Assembly: GCA_025774805.1 (NCBI GenBank)
Contig: JALGZR010000017.1
Coordinates: forward strand, 1-41,672
DNA: 41,672 nt
Source of the DNA: a bacterium
Lineage (GTDB): Bacteria; ARS69
Direction: 5' to 3'
A program made the translations under genes and the position numbers. Shown here piece after piece: positions 15,544 through 25,275 of the stretch (position 1 is its first letter; the number at the start of each line of letters is the position of its first letter). The notes under the pieces are model-generated. The model saw only the letters and a program-made list of their open reading frames with translations. It did not search any database and had not been told where the DNA came from.

Positions 15544-16878
15544 TCATCCTCCGAAGGGGACGTGCGCATAGCTGAGCGTGACGAAGGCGGACGTGGCGTC
15601 CTCCTCGACGAGGTCGGTGCCGGTGCGGGTGCGACCGCCGTAGAGAGCGTCGTCGAAGAGATCCTCGAAACGGTACTCCCGGTGGGAGACCTCGAACGCG
15701 AGGTCCGCCCGGAGCGGCCCCTTTTCGATCCCCGCCCCGAACGTGAACGCCGTCGTCGTGATCTCGTCGTCCCGCGGTGACGGTCGGTAGAGCATTCCGA
15801 ATCGTGTCGGAAGCTGATTGTAGAATATGTGCTCGATCCCGACCCGGAAATCCCACACGTCGTCCAGGTCCAAACCCTCCCAGAGCTCGTGCTCGAAGTC
15901 CGACCACTGGATCCGCGTCGCGTCGAAGTGAAGCGACGTGCGGACCTTCGCGCGCGGCCGGTACGAGATGCCGAAGGCGAGCTCGGAGGGGTAGGTCACC
16001 TCCACGGACCCTCCGGCCGCGTCCGTGACCGCCGGCACCCCCGGGTGGGAGAGGTCCGCGAAGTCGCCCCCCCGGAAGAACGTCCCGTCCAGCGTCGTCT
16101 CCGACTTCCAGGTCGCGCCGATGTCGAGGCGATGGACGGGGGAGAGACACAGGCCGACCGCCGAGCGCTTCCCCGTGAGCGACCTCAGACGTACGGTGGA
16201 CGCTTCCGGGAGCCGGACCGGATCGACGGTCCCCTCCTTCATCCACCGGATTCGCTGCTCGAAGTCCTGCTCGCCGTCGAGGACCTGAAGGGCGAGCCCG
16301 ACGCCGAGCCACCGGAGAGGCGAGAACCCGGCACCGAAGGTCCAGGCATCGACCGACCCGTCCCCCTGCACCTCGTTGATCGCGAGGAGGGCGTCCCGAG
16401 GCCGGGTGAACGCGTCGTTCTCCCGGACCTCCTCCGAGTACTCGTACTGGAAGTCGCGGATCGGCGCCCGGGAGACGGCGATCCCGATCGGGCCGGGGAG
16501 GCCGTCCGACACGAAGGTGAGGGCGGCCCCGAAGCCCTGATCCCACTGGTACTCGTCGTTGAGGACGTAGATCGACTCGACGAGGTATCCGTCGAAGCTG
16601 TCGTAGGCGGGGATCGCTCGCGCCTCCTTGAGCTTGAGCACGCTGCCGCCCAGCGACACCACGCTCCCGTCCAGGCGCGCGAGCAGAGCCGGGTTCGTCG
16701 TGCCCGTGAACGCGCCGACCGGTTCGGCCGTTCGCGTCCTCCCCATCCCGACCGAACGGGCGTCGGGGACGACCGCCTCGTCGCCGGTCGCGAGCTCCAG
16801 GAACGTGAGGGCGAAGGCCTCCCCCGGCGCGGCGAGCAGAGCGGCCATCAGCAGTGTCATCAACGGTTCTCTTCTCAT
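15544..16878 (-). CDS. PorV/UPF0164-like outer-membrane barrel protein
   Basis: A 444-aa protein with a signal peptide (MTLLMAALLAAPGEAFA, starting a few residues in). The mature start, DARSVGMGRTRTAEPVGAF then TTNPALLA, is the hallmark of the PorV/UPF0164/FadL-like family, in which a small N-terminal helix plugs a beta-barrel. The rest alternates amphipathic strands, and it ends in a strand (SAFVTLSYAHVPFGG), although without the usual terminal Phe. PorV-type proteins shuttle type IX cargo or serve as porins; the role here is not determined. It is gene five of the operon, 28 nt after the HhH-barrel gene and 4 nt before the phosphatase gene. A second, smaller relative is encoded two genes upstream. 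Confidence 0.75.
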   Translation of the reverse strand: MRREPLMTLLMAALLAAPGEAFALTFLELATGDEAVVPDARSVGMGRTRTAEPVGAFTGTTNPALLARLDGSVVSLGGSVLKLKEARAIPAYDSFDGYLVESIYVLNDEYQWDQGFGAALTFVSDGLPGPIGIAVSRAPIRDFQYEYSEEVRENDAFTRPRDALLAINEVQGDGSVDAWTFGAGFSPLRWLGVGLALQVLDGEQDFEQRIRWMKEGTVDPVRLPEASTVRLRSLTGKRSAVGLCLSPVHRLDIGATWKSETTLDGTFFRGGDFADLSHPGVPAVTDAAGGSVEVTYPSELAFGISYRPRAKVRTSLHFDATRIQWSDFEHELWEGLDLDDVWDFRVGIEHIFYNQLPTRFGMLYRPSPRDDEITTTAFTFGAGIEKGPLRADLAFEVSHREYRFEDLFDDALYGGRTRTGTDLVEEDATSAFVTLSYAHVPFGG

Positions 16879-16906
16879 TGCGTCCGTCCTCTCTCCCGCA
16901 CCCGGC

Positions 16907-19417
16907 CTAGAAGGACCAATCCGCCTGGAGGCGGTAGTAGTTCGTGACCTCGCGGACGTCGTCGGCGTCGATCGTGTCGCCGACCTCTTCGTTGTACTGG
17001 CGGAGGTCGACGGCGGTGTTCCGGAGCTGGTTGTCCCGGACGTATCGCAGGCGAACCGTGAAGTCGTCCGACACCCGGTCGGTCACCTCGAACCAGGCCC
17101 GATATCCGCCCCGCCCGTCGGCGATGCGGAAGGTGTTCTTCTCGAAGAACCACCAAAACCCCTCGTACACCATGACCTCACCGTCGAACTTGAGCCGTCG
17201 GCTCTTCGAGTGGTGCGTGAACTTGCCGCTGAAGAGCTGTCCCGGTTGGGCGTTGTTGCCGAAGATCGGGTTGTCGCCGGTGGCATCGACCTCCCCCTGG
17301 AGGCGGCCCCGCGGGGGCCATTGCGTGTATGACGAGCCGTACCGGAACTCGAGCTCGTCGTATCGGGAGAGGCGGTACTCGAGCTGCCAGATCGTCTCCA
17401 CGTTGTTGAAGATCGTCGGATCCTGGAGGTTCTGGTGCTCCCGGTTCTGCCACTTGTGGCGGAGCTTGAGGCGGAGCGGGAACAGCAGCCGGTACTCGAG
17501 CCTCCCCACGAACCGGGAGTACTTGCTCATGTCGGCCTGCCGGCGCCAGGTGTCCCATTCGACGGTCGTGATGAAGGGCTCCGCCCACCGGTAGCGGGTG
17601 TTGACGTAGAAGCCGCGCTCCGCCTGCGGCTGGGCGGCGTTCTCGTAGGCCAGGCCGTAAATCGGATCCTGCAGTCGGAAGTTGTCCTCGAGAACCGTTC
17701 CCTTGAAGCGCTTGTAGTTCGAGAAGGAGCGCTGGTAGGGATTGTCGAACGCGACGTCGTAGTCCCGATAGACGGTCAGGAAGCTGAGGTTCTCGTGCTG
17801 GACGAACGCGTTCAGCACGAGGGCCTTGGGATCGTCCCCGAACTCGAGGACTCCCCCTCCCTTGTCGAGCTCCGCGTACTCCCCCTGGAGGGCCAGGTTG
17901 CCGTGGACCAATTGGAAGTCGCCCCCGTACACCCGGCGGAACTTCCCGTCGCTCTTGAAGGAGGAGAAGATCTCCCCGTCCTGGGCGACGATGTTGTCCT
18001 CGTCGTCGTCGGCGATGAGGGGATGCTTGTCTCCCGGATCGTGGGGATTCCACTTGGGATCGAAGAAGCGATCGTACCGGCTCTCGTATCCCCCCAGTCC
18101 CAGGTGGCACCCGGGAGCGAACGAGTAACGGACATTGCCGCCCCAGGTCTCCTCGTGGAGTTGATCCCGGATGGGACGGAGTCCGGCGGCGATGAGCTCG
18201 TCATTGTCGATTCGCGGCGTCATCCAGACCAAGAGGTTGACCGACCCGTCGTCGTTGAGGATGGCGTCCTTGTCGTCATCGGACCAGAAGCCGACCGCCC
18301 GCACCGGACCCCACGTCGCCTCGGCCGCCGCCCCGCGGAGCTGGGACTGCTCGGAGCGGGAGAGATCCCCGAGGACCCCGTCGTATCGCTTGGCGAAGTT
18401 GTAGCCGGACTTCCGTGAGCTGAAGAAGTCCGTGTTGTCCATGATGACGCCCTGGCCCCAGGACACGCTGTAGCTGCCGACGAAGAACTTGTCGATCCGC
18501 AGGCCTCCGGGGAGCCGCAGATCGCTCACCCCGACGAAGGCCTTCTTCGTGTCCAAAAGGTCCTCTTCCCCGAGCCGGCGGTTCGTCACCAGCCCCATCT
18601 GGAGGTGGTTCCCCCGGCGCAGTCGGAGCTTCTGGAAGACGGCCGGCCGGGGAGAGTCCAGACCCAGTCGGTCGTACCAGTTGTCGTTCGTCCCCTGTCC
18701 CCGGTCGCGGTCGGCTCGGAACAGATCGATGTGATCGGGGAAGTACGACGTCGTCTCGACACGGATCGAGTAGTTCCCGTGGATCCGGTCGTCCGCCTCC
18801 GGCTCCTCGTAGGTGACGAAGTTCCGGATGTTTGAGTACCCCCACCCGGAGAGCCCGGGGGTGCGCCGCAGCGCGCTCCGGTTCCCGATCTCGCCGACGC
18901 GGTCGCGGTGCCTCGCGATCGCGACCGCGTCGGTCGGTGCGGCGTTCTGGAGATTCTGGAGCTCGAGGATCGTGGCCTCGTTCACGTTCACCGGATCGAG
19001 CGCCAGGTCCTTGTAGAGCTCGACGAGAGACTCGTCTCGCCCCTCGGCGCCCTCCCACCATTCGAAGCGGTAGAAGAGATCGTCCTTCCGCTGCCGCTCG
19101 GGGGAGATCTTGATCTCTCCGAGGACCACGAGGGGGCGGATCCGGGCCAGGAGCTCGGGCGTCATTCCCTCGGCGTCGAGGAGGTCCGTGACGGTGCGGA
19201 ACCAGTCGACGTACTCGCGGTGCTCCCAGAGCCCCCGGGCCGCCTTCTCGGGAATCGGCAGCGCGAGAATCTCCTCGAGCGTGGCCCGGTTGAGGTCGAG
19301 ACGGTTCTCCTCGGCGCCGCCCGTGATCGGAGCGGCCAGGAGGACGAGAAGAAGACACGAGAGGATCCGTCGGACGGAGGCCCGCCGTCCTTTTCCGCAG
19401 AGGATCCCTGCCGCCAT
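16907..19417 (-). CDS. Helix-hairpin-helix domains fused to an outer-membrane beta-barrel
   Basis: An 836-aa exported protein. Residues 1-35 are a signal peptide (IRR-type N-region, core LSCLLLVLLAAPITGGA). Two ComEA-like helix-hairpin-helix modules follow: residues about 39-95 (RLDLNRATLEEILALP) and about 141-203 (DPVNVNEATILELQNL, then the HRDRVG turn). The remaining 600 or so residues are long amphipathic strands with many Asp/Asn/Tyr turns, ending in YYRLQADWSF, a typical barrel beta-signal with terminal Phe. HhH modules normally bind DNA non-specifically, so a DNA-handling outer-membrane protein is possible, but HhH motifs also mediate protein contacts. The ATG at 19417 has AGGAGGT 5 nt upstream; that SD overlaps the stop codon of the preceding gene, showing tight coupling. 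Confidence 0.78.
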   Translation of the reverse strand: MAAGILCGKGRRASVRRILSCLLLVLLAAPITGGAEENRLDLNRATLEEILALPIPEKAARGLWEHREYVDWFRTVTDLLDAEGMTPELLARIRPLVVLGEIKISPERQRKDDLFYRFEWWEGAEGRDESLVELYKDLALDPVNVNEATILELQNLQNAAPTDAVAIARHRDRVGEIGNRSALRRTPGLSGWGYSNIRNFVTYEEPEADDRIHGNYSIRVETTSYFPDHIDLFRADRDRGQGTNDNWYDRLGLDSPRPAVFQKLRLRRGNHLQMGLVTNRRLGEEDLLDTKKAFVGVSDLRLPGGLRIDKFFVGSYSVSWGQGVIMDNTDFFSSRKSGYNFAKRYDGVLGDLSRSEQSQLRGAAAEATWGPVRAVGFWSDDDKDAILNDDGSVNLLVWMTPRIDNDELIAAGLRPIRDQLHEETWGGNVRYSFAPGCHLGLGGYESRYDRFFDPKWNPHDPGDKHPLIADDDEDNIVAQDGEIFSSFKSDGKFRRVYGGDFQLVHGNLALQGEYAELDKGGGVLEFGDDPKALVLNAFVQHENLSFLTVYRDYDVAFDNPYQRSFSNYKRFKGTVLEDNFRLQDPIYGLAYENAAQPQAERGFYVNTRYRWAEPFITTVEWDTWRRQADMSKYSRFVGRLEYRLLFPLRLKLRHKWQNREHQNLQDPTIFNNVETIWQLEYRLSRYDELEFRYGSSYTQWPPRGRLQGEVDATGDNPIFGNNAQPGQLFSGKFTHHSKSRRLKFDGEVMVYEGFWWFFEKNTFRIADGRGGYRAWFEVTDRVSDDFTVRLRYVRDNQLRNTAVDLRQYNEEVGDTIDADDVREVTNYYRLQADWSF

Positions 19418-19427
19418 CGTCGACCTC

Positions 19428-20312
19428 CTAGAACCTCAGCCCCAGGCCGTAGTGGAACGTCCCGTCGAGGACCGGATGGTGGGTGTAGGTGAAGTCGACG
19501 TTGACCTTCGGGAGCAGGAGCCCCGCGCCGACGTCGAACAGGTTCGGCTCGGATTGGGCCCCGAATCGCAGCACCAGCGGGCTCGCGACCTGGAACTCGA
19601 TCCCCCCGTGGAACTGGACCTCCTGCCCGATCTGCTTCTCCACCTCCACCGCGGTGATCACGCCGTCGTAGGGACGGTAGGCCATGCCGCCGGAGATACG
19701 CTGCGGGAGCTCGGTCTCGACGGGATCACCGAGCGTGGGGTTGTTCACGTTCTCGAAGAAGACCCCGGCGGTCGTCCGGTCCCGCAATCTGGCCTGGAAG
19801 CCCACGTCGATCCCGATCGTGCTCTCCGACCCGAGGTCGATGTCCCCCACCGTCGGTGTGGGAAAGTCGAGGTTGTAGACGTTGACCGCGTACCCGAAAG
19901 TGAGGGCCGAGCTCAGGTCCTTCATGAGCTCGATTCCATGGGCCAGGGAGAACGTCCTCTCGATCATGAGAACCGCCCTCTCGTAGTCGACCCGGTAGTC
20001 GTGGTATCCGAGTCCGATCGTTCCCCAGGTCCCGGTCGGGTAGGCAATCGTGATGAGGTTCACCCGGTGGAACCCGTAGTTGAAGGGCTCGAACGCGGAC
20101 GCGTAGATATCGAGCGATTCGACGTTCACGAGTCCCGCCGGGTTGTAGTAGATCCCCGTCGCGTCCCCGGAGAGCCCCGCGTAGCAGCCGCCGAGACCGC
20201 GGGCCCGGGGACCGACCTCCAAGTCGTCGAAGATGGTGGCCCCGCCGGGCGACGCGAGCCCGAGTCCGAGGCCGATCGCCCCGAGGAGCACCGTCCCCCG
20301 CCACTTCTCCAT
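19428..20312 (-). CDS. PorV/PorQ-like outer-membrane barrel protein
   Basis: A 294-aa protein with a signal peptide (WRGTVLLGAIGLGLGLASPGGA). The mature N-terminus has the family signature PRARGLGGCYAGLSGDATGI followed by YYNPAGL, then about ten to fourteen amphipathic strands, ending HYGLGLRF with terminal Phe. This is a small outer-membrane barrel of the PorV/UPF0164 class; transport or cargo-handling role unknown. The ATG at 20312 is preceded directly by an in-frame GTG (20315); GGAGG lies 9-10 nt upstream of the ATG and 6-7 of the GTG, so either could start. It sits in the operon between the 1101-aa LTD protein gene and the HhH-barrel gene (10 nt to the latter). Confidence 0.78.
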   Translation of the reverse strand: MEKWRGTVLLGAIGLGLGLASPGGATIFDDLEVGPRARGLGGCYAGLSGDATGIYYNPAGLVNVESLDIYASAFEPFNYGFHRVNLITIAYPTGTWGTIGLGYHDYRVDYERAVLMIERTFSLAHGIELMKDLSSALTFGYAVNVYNLDFPTPTVGDIDLGSESTIGIDVGFQARLRDRTTAGVFFENVNNPTLGDPVETELPQRISGGMAYRPYDGVITAVEVEKQIGQEVQFHGGIEFQVASPLVLRFGAQSEPNLFDVGAGLLLPKVNVDFTYTHHPVLDGTFHYGLGLRF

Positions 20313-20355
20313 CACCGGGACACCTCCCGCGCTGTGTTCGCGTTTCGTCGTCTCT

Positions 20356-23300
20356 TCATCGCATCGACCTCCAACCCTCGAGTCGCGTTCCCACCACGAT
20401 CGGCGCGGAGTCGGTCTTCACGCTTCCTCCGTCGAGGGCTACGGCCCGGATGTGGCAGATGTACACGCCCGGCTCCACGGTCGAGCCGTGCTGGTCGACG
20501 CCGTTCCACCCGAGATCCAGGCGGCCCAGGCCGACCCCGTCGTAGAGCGTCGTCACCTTGCGGCCGACGCGATCGAAGATCTCCACGATCACCTCGCTTC
20601 GCGTCGGCGATCTCGTGGTGATTTGAATCTGCTCGCCGAGCTCCGGGGCGAGCACGCGCCGCTCGACCGCGACGATCGGGCCATCGCGCGTGAAGTCCCC
20701 GTCGACCTTGAAGATCGCATCCTGGTTCTGCGGCACGAGCTCGTATCCGGAGAAGTACGGCTCGGTTGCGTCGTACTGGGTGATGATCCCCGTCACGTCC
20801 AGGCGGTCGCCGACCGTGAATCGGGTCAGATCCAGGTCGGAGAAATTCTGGAAGACCTGGATGGGGCCGGATCCGTCGTCGACGTACGCGGCCAGGGAGT
20901 TCGAGTTGACCACCGTCCCCTCGACGTGAACCAGGGAACCCTCAAGCGTCTCGTCCCCCGCGTCTCCGGTGGCCACTTCGAGAGGCTCGGGACCCTCGAG
21001 ACCGCGCAGGAGGAGCCGGTAGCCGGTATCACCCTCGTCCACGTCGATCTCGGTGACCGCCCCGTTGCCTGAAGAGGCGGAGACGAACTCGACGACCCGC
21101 CCCCTGATCTGCACGAAGTCGTTCAGCCGAAGACCGTCCCGGCTGATCACGGGGCGTTCAAAGGCATAGCCCGCGGAATCGGAAGAAAAGAAGGAGAACA
21201 AGTTGACTCCGCAGCCGCCCGGATCCTGGATCCAGACGCTGAGCCGGTCGGTGGGGGGCAGTCCATTCGGGAGAGCCGGATCGATGTCTCCCAGGGTCAC
21301 GTACCCGACCACCGTGACGGGCTCGCCCACGAGGGGCGAGAACCCGGAGTCGTCGAACTCCTGAATCGCACAGATCGTGGCTGCCGGGGCATCGTCCTGA
21401 TCGATGGGGGGAACGAGGAAGGTGCCGACCGTTGGAGCACTGTTGCCCCCCCCCGGCCCGATCACGGGATCTTCGACGCCCGTCGCGGTGACCGTGGCCT
21501 CGACCCCGGGGGGAAGCTCCGCGGCGACCAGGAAGAAGTGCCGGCCGGCCTCGATCGGATCGGCGATGATGTCCGTGACCTCGACCGTCTCCCCGGTCGA
21601 CGGCACCTGGATCGTGTACCGGGTCGGGTCGAGCGCCGTCGCCTCGTTGACCGGCTCGTCGAACCGGATCTCGATTACCGTCGCGGAGAGGGCGGCCCCG
21701 AAGGAATCGACGAGGAGCAGCGGCGGCGCCGTGTCCCCCGGCACGTTCACCGATCCCGGCGTGGGATCGGACGAGGGAATGAGATCGGCTCGCGAGTCGT
21801 CGGTGTCGCGCGACGCCGCGTCCCGGCCCAGGGTGTGCCGGACTTTCGGAGCGCCCCAGAAGTAGGCGTCGTCGGGGCCGGTGATCCCGCCGTCGCACAG
21901 GTCGGTCGGGCACGGTCCCCTCTCCCGATACTCGATCGCGTCGACGACCGTTCCGGTCACGTCCTGCAGGACGACCAGCTCGGAGAAGGGCACGATCTTG
22001 CCCGGCCAGTCCGGAGCCTCGCACTGGCCCCCGTTCGTCTGGGCCCCCCCGAGCAACGCGATCTGGTCGTCCCTCGAAGTCGGATCCAGCAGGACCATGT
22101 TCTCCGTGACCGGGTCGTCCACGGACGGTGGCTCAGAACCCGCGTCGTGCATCTCGAATAGAAGAGAGGTCGCCGACGGGGAGAAGTCGCGGAAGTAGGC
22201 GAGGAACTCGCCGGCGTTTCGACAGACGACGGCGTATCCCCCGGGGGCGAGCACGGTTCCGACGGGGAACGCCCATCGTGCGTCGAGCGTGCAGTCGGCC
22301 TGGCGGCCGATGTCCGCCAGCGCCCAGCCGGAGACGTCGAGATCCTCGCCGGACCGGCTGAAGATCTCGACGTACTCCGCCCCCTCCCGTCCCTGGGACT
22401 GTGTGGTCGTCACGGGATAGACCTCGTTGATGACAACGTCCCCGGGCTCCGCATCCGTCACGACGAGGACCGTGGGGGACGCGGAGATCTCGGTGAGGGT
22501 TCCTCCCGCGGTCGCGGTCCGGGTGACGAAGACCGTGGGGCCCAGTGCGGCGGGGGAGGCGAGGGACCGGAGGGCGACCGTGCCCGGATTCGCCGCGGAC
22601 ACCGCGGCCCCGGAGACCTCCAGAACCCAGGAGGCTCCTTCGGGACGAAAGCTTTTCGTGGCTCCCGTGAAACCGTCGCCCCCGATCGAAAAGTCGCCCT
22701 GCGACTCCCAGGTCCACGTCTCGGGGATCGCGATCTCGATCTGTGCGAGAGTCGCCTCCTGCCCCGTGATCGTGAAGTCGAGCGTGAGGCCGTTCTGTCC
22801 CTGCGCGACGACCTCCGGGCGGACACGGACCAGACCCGAACCGTCGCCCGCAATGAGATCCGAGACCCCGGTCGGGTAGAGGTAGTGATCCGTTCCGGGG
22901 GCCGGACCGTTCTGCGCGACGAAGCCGACGAGATCGAACGGTCCCCCGGGCAGCGTCGCCCCGTCGAGGTCGGTGTCTTCGTCGACGTAGAGCCGCCCGA
23001 CGCTGACGCCGTTCGTGAAGGACACGAAGCCCGAGCTGCCGGCCGGCGGCCACTCTCCCGGATCGACGATCGAGACTCCGTTGATCCTTACTCGAGTGCC
23101 CTCCCAGGCCGCCCCGGTGTCTAGAAGATCCGTCATTCCGATCACGGTCGGATCGTCGACGACGCCCCCGCCCGGCGCGATCACGGTGATCGTGGGGGTT
23201 ATACCCGATAGGAAAGCGTATTCGAAGTCGACCGTTCTCGTCCCCCGGATCGGAGGGAGGTCCTGCGTCCGGACGACCACGGAATCGACCTCGACGATGT

Positions 23301-23661
23301 CGCCCGCGGACACAGTCGTCGGGACGCCTTCGGGATACGAGACGGCCAGCCCGCCCGTGCCGTCGGAGACGTAGAACCAGGTCGAGGGTCCGGCCCCGTC
23401 GAACGGATCGAGGGCGCCCGTCCCGGTCTGGGCCACGCCCCGGATGTTCACCGGGCTGAACTCGAGCGGACTCTCGCCGAAAGCCGTGTTCGCATTGATA
23501 TCGGAGATCGGGGTGAAGGTCCCGCGACCCGAAGGGAGCGTCGCACCCGCCTGTAGCCCGGCTCCGGACGCGGGCGTGAAGAGCGCTCCCCCCGCGAGGA
23601 GGAGGGTGGCACCCCGGAGCCGCAGAGGGCCCGGATCGAACCACGTCCGCCGGCGCGTCAT
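20356..23661 (-). CDS. Very large exported LTD / multi-OB-fold protein with FlgD-like C-terminus
   Basis: A 1101-aa surface or secreted protein. The signal region is residues 1-35 (core ATLLLAGGALFTPASG). Visible modules: an OB-fold-like domain near 45-140 (VNIRGVAQTGTG, then VSAGDIVEVDSVVV); a second OB-like stretch to about 285; a beta-domain to about 430; an LTD near 455-690 (DVVINEVYPV, then GAEYVEIFSRSGEDLDVSGW); an SbsA/Big_5-like Ig domain near 700-790 (TVIEIRFDEPVNEATALDP); two more OB-like domains (GEPVTVVGYVTL; VGDRLDVTGIITQYD); and a FlgD-like Ig domain at the end (VIVEIFDRVGRKVTTL, then PGVYICHIRA). No catalytic motif is seen. The ATG at 23661 overlaps the stop of the preceding LTD gene as ATGA. 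OB modules of this type usually accompany secreted nucleases. Confidence 0.78.
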   Translation of the reverse strand: MTRRRTWFDPGPLRLRGATLLLAGGALFTPASGAGLQAGATLPSGRGTFTPISDINANTAFGESPLEFSPVNIRGVAQTGTGALDPFDGAGPSTWFYVSDGTGGLAVSYPEGVPTTVSAGDIVEVDSVVVRTQDLPPIRGTRTVDFEYAFLSGITPTITVIAPGGGVVDDPTVIGMTDLLDTGAAWEGTRVRINGVSIVDPGEWPPAGSSGFVSFTNGVSVGRLYVDEDTDLDGATLPGGPFDLVGFVAQNGPAPGTDHYLYPTGVSDLIAGDGSGLVRVRPEVVAQGQNGLTLDFTITGQEATLAQIEIAIPETWTWESQGDFSIGGDGFTGATKSFRPEGASWVLEVSGAAVSAANPGTVALRSLASPAALGPTVFVTRTATAGGTLTEISASPTVLVVTDAEPGDVVINEVYPVTTTQSQGREGAEYVEIFSRSGEDLDVSGWALADIGRQADCTLDARWAFPVGTVLAPGGYAVVCRNAGEFLAYFRDFSPSATSLLFEMHDAGSEPPSVDDPVTENMVLLDPTSRDDQIALLGGAQTNGGQCEAPDWPGKIVPFSELVVLQDVTGTVVDAIEYRERGPCPTDLCDGGITGPDDAYFWGAPKVRHTLGRDAASRDTDDSRADLIPSSDPTPGSVNVPGDTAPPLLLVDSFGAALSATVIEIRFDEPVNEATALDPTRYTIQVPSTGETVEVTDIIADPIEAGRHFFLVAAELPPGVEATVTATGVEDPVIGPGGGNSAPTVGTFLVPPIDQDDAPAATICAIQEFDDSGFSPLVGEPVTVVGYVTLGDIDPALPNGLPPTDRLSVWIQDPGGCGVNLFSFFSSDSAGYAFERPVISRDGLRLNDFVQIRGRVVEFVSASSGNGAVTEIDVDEGDTGYRLLLRGLEGPEPLEVATGDAGDETLEGSLVHVEGTVVNSNSLAAYVDDGSGPIQVFQNFSDLDLTRFTVGDRLDVTGIITQYDATEPYFSGYELVPQNQDAIFKVDGDFTRDGPIVAVERRVLAPELGEQIQITTRSPTRSEVIVEIFDRVGRKVTTLYDGVGLGRLDLGWNGVDQHGSTVEPGVYICHIRAVALDGGSVKTDSAPIVVGTRLEGWRSMR

Positions 23662-25181
23662 CGGGACGTCCCCTCCGTCGACAGGCCGACGACGATCGGC
23701 GCGACGGTCTCGTCTCCCGTGGCGGTGTTTGCCAGGTGCAAGTAGTAGATTCCGGCCGGCAACCGCTGCCGGAGAGGATCCCGGCCGTCCCACGTGAGAA
23801 CGGCGAGTCCCCCGGGAGGAATCGGCTCCTCGGCGAGCACGAACAGCTCCCGGCCCGTGGGATCGAAGAGCCGCAGGAGGACGTTCTGGCCCTGAGGGCC
23901 AGCGTAGGTGATCTCGATGGATCCGTCGAGCTGCGGGGCGTACGGACGGCGGGGAACCGTGAGCCGCAACTCGGTCGACGGTCGATAGCCCCGGAAGAAC
24001 GCCCGACTCCCGAACACGAGAACGACGGAGAGATCATCGCTCCGGATGCCCTCGGCCTGAACCTCGTAGAGGGCGCCCGGCATCTGGTCCCCGGTCTCCA
24101 GCCGGACCTCGCTGCCGCCTCCGGCCCTGCGGGCCGCTCGAACCGGGAGCCGGACGATCCCCGTCTGGATTTGTCCCCCCCCTGTCTGCACTTGCTGAAT
24201 CAAGTAGTTATCCAGATCGGCGGCGGTCACCGGGTCCAGATCCCGAGAGAAGGTCAGGATCACTTCGTTGGAACCACTGGCGGCTGCGGAAAGAAGAGCC
24301 GGGGGTCCGAACTCGCCCGGCGAGCCGATCGACGGCGGGGAGCTGTCCATCCAGGTCGAAGAGTAGTTCTCACTCGTCTCGTCGTGTCCGGAAATCCCGT
24401 TGCCGTCGACCGTTCTCTCCGACCCTTCCGCGAAGTCGATGCGGGATATCGTCGTGCGCTCCTCGTGCGCGTAAGGTGAGCTGGTGGACGCCAGATCCTG
24501 TTGCGCCGGAGGCGTATCCTCCCGGTAGGCGGACGGGATGTCGTCCTCGTCGGGGCCGTCGATCTCCACGCCCGTCTTGTCGGGAGAGAGGTTTACGTGG
24601 GTGGACGTCTCGTCGCTGTACTGCACCATATCCACGTCCTGCACGAGATCGCTGAGACCGTCCCAGTGGAAGAGGATGATCTCCTCGCGGCCGTTGGTGA
24701 AGCCGACGTTCGCCTGGATGAACGGCCGGCCGATCAGCTCCCACCCCGGGTCCACCATGTCCGCAACGCCGTCCTCGTCCCCATCCTGATTCAGCTCGAA
24801 GTCGATCGGCACGTTTTCGACTACGTCCGACCAATACGCGGTGAAATCAGCGTCGTCGTGCAGGGAGATGACGAGCGTCTGTCCCGGCCGGATCGAAGCT
24901 CCCGCCGGAAACCGAACCACGAAGTCGTAGGGAAACGCGGGGTCGGGCTGAAGGCCCCCATTCACAATCGTCCAGTAGAAGTCGTGGTCGGTGCCGAACC
25001 GGTCCACGTGGTGGAAGTCGGTCACGTAGTAGTTGGAGAGGTCGACGGTCTCTTCGGTCGGGTTGAAGATCTCGAAGAACTCCGCCTCGGTGGGCGAGAC
25101 CGCGAACTCCGTGATCAGGACGTGTTCGGTCGCCCGGACCCCTCCGGCTGCGCCCAGGATTCCCCCCATAAGCCCGATCAT
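23658..25181 (-). CDS. Exported LTD protein with FlgD-like C-terminus, first gene of surface operon
   Basis: About 507 aa from the ATG at 25181. An N-terminal hydrophobic segment (MIGLMGGILGAAGGVRA) looks like a signal peptide but lacks a basic N-region. Upstream in-frame GTG (25256) or TTG codons could add one; none has a good SD, so the N-terminus is uncertain. The LTD follows (EHVLITEFAVSPTEAEFFE, then DLSNYYVTDF) with Asp-rich loops (QDGDEDGVADMVDPG). The middle part contains an SbsA-like Ig domain (NEVILTFSRDLDPVTAADLD). The C-terminal 95 residues form a FlgD-like Ig domain (VLLRLFDPTGRELFVL, then PAGIYYLHLA). A good promoter at 25276-25304 reads into it. Its stop overlaps the next start by four bases. 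Confidence 0.75.
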   Translation of the reverse strand: MIGLMGGILGAAGGVRATEHVLITEFAVSPTEAEFFEIFNPTEETVDLSNYYVTDFHHVDRFGTDHDFYWTIVNGGLQPDPAFPYDFVVRFPAGASIRPGQTLVISLHDDADFTAYWSDVVENVPIDFELNQDGDEDGVADMVDPGWELIGRPFIQANVGFTNGREEIILFHWDGLSDLVQDVDMVQYSDETSTHVNLSPDKTGVEIDGPDEDDIPSAYREDTPPAQQDLASTSSPYAHEERTTISRIDFAEGSERTVDGNGISGHDETSENYSSTWMDSSPPSIGSPGEFGPPALLSAAASGSNEVILTFSRDLDPVTAADLDNYLIQQVQTGGGQIQTGIVRLPVRAARRAGGGSEVRLETGDQMPGALYEVQAEGIRSDDLSVVLVFGSRAFFRGYRPSTELRLTVPRRPYAPQLDGSIEITYAGPQGQNVLLRLFDPTGRELFVLAEEPIPPGGLAVLTWDGRDPLRQRLPAGIYYLHLANTATGDETVAPIVVGLSTEGTSR

Positions 25182-25275
25182 GAAGAGTGCGGGAAAGGAT
25201 GGAGAACGGGGAGACGGTTCCAACGCAGGGTCCGGCTGAATGGTGCGGCGCGACACCGGCGGCGGCGAGACGACC

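Noticed and set aside
10558-25181. Calling the locus a complete type IX secretion system
   Set aside because: FlgD-type C-terminal domains and PorV-like barrels fit such a system, but no PorK/L/M/N, SprA or PorU-like gene is in the window.
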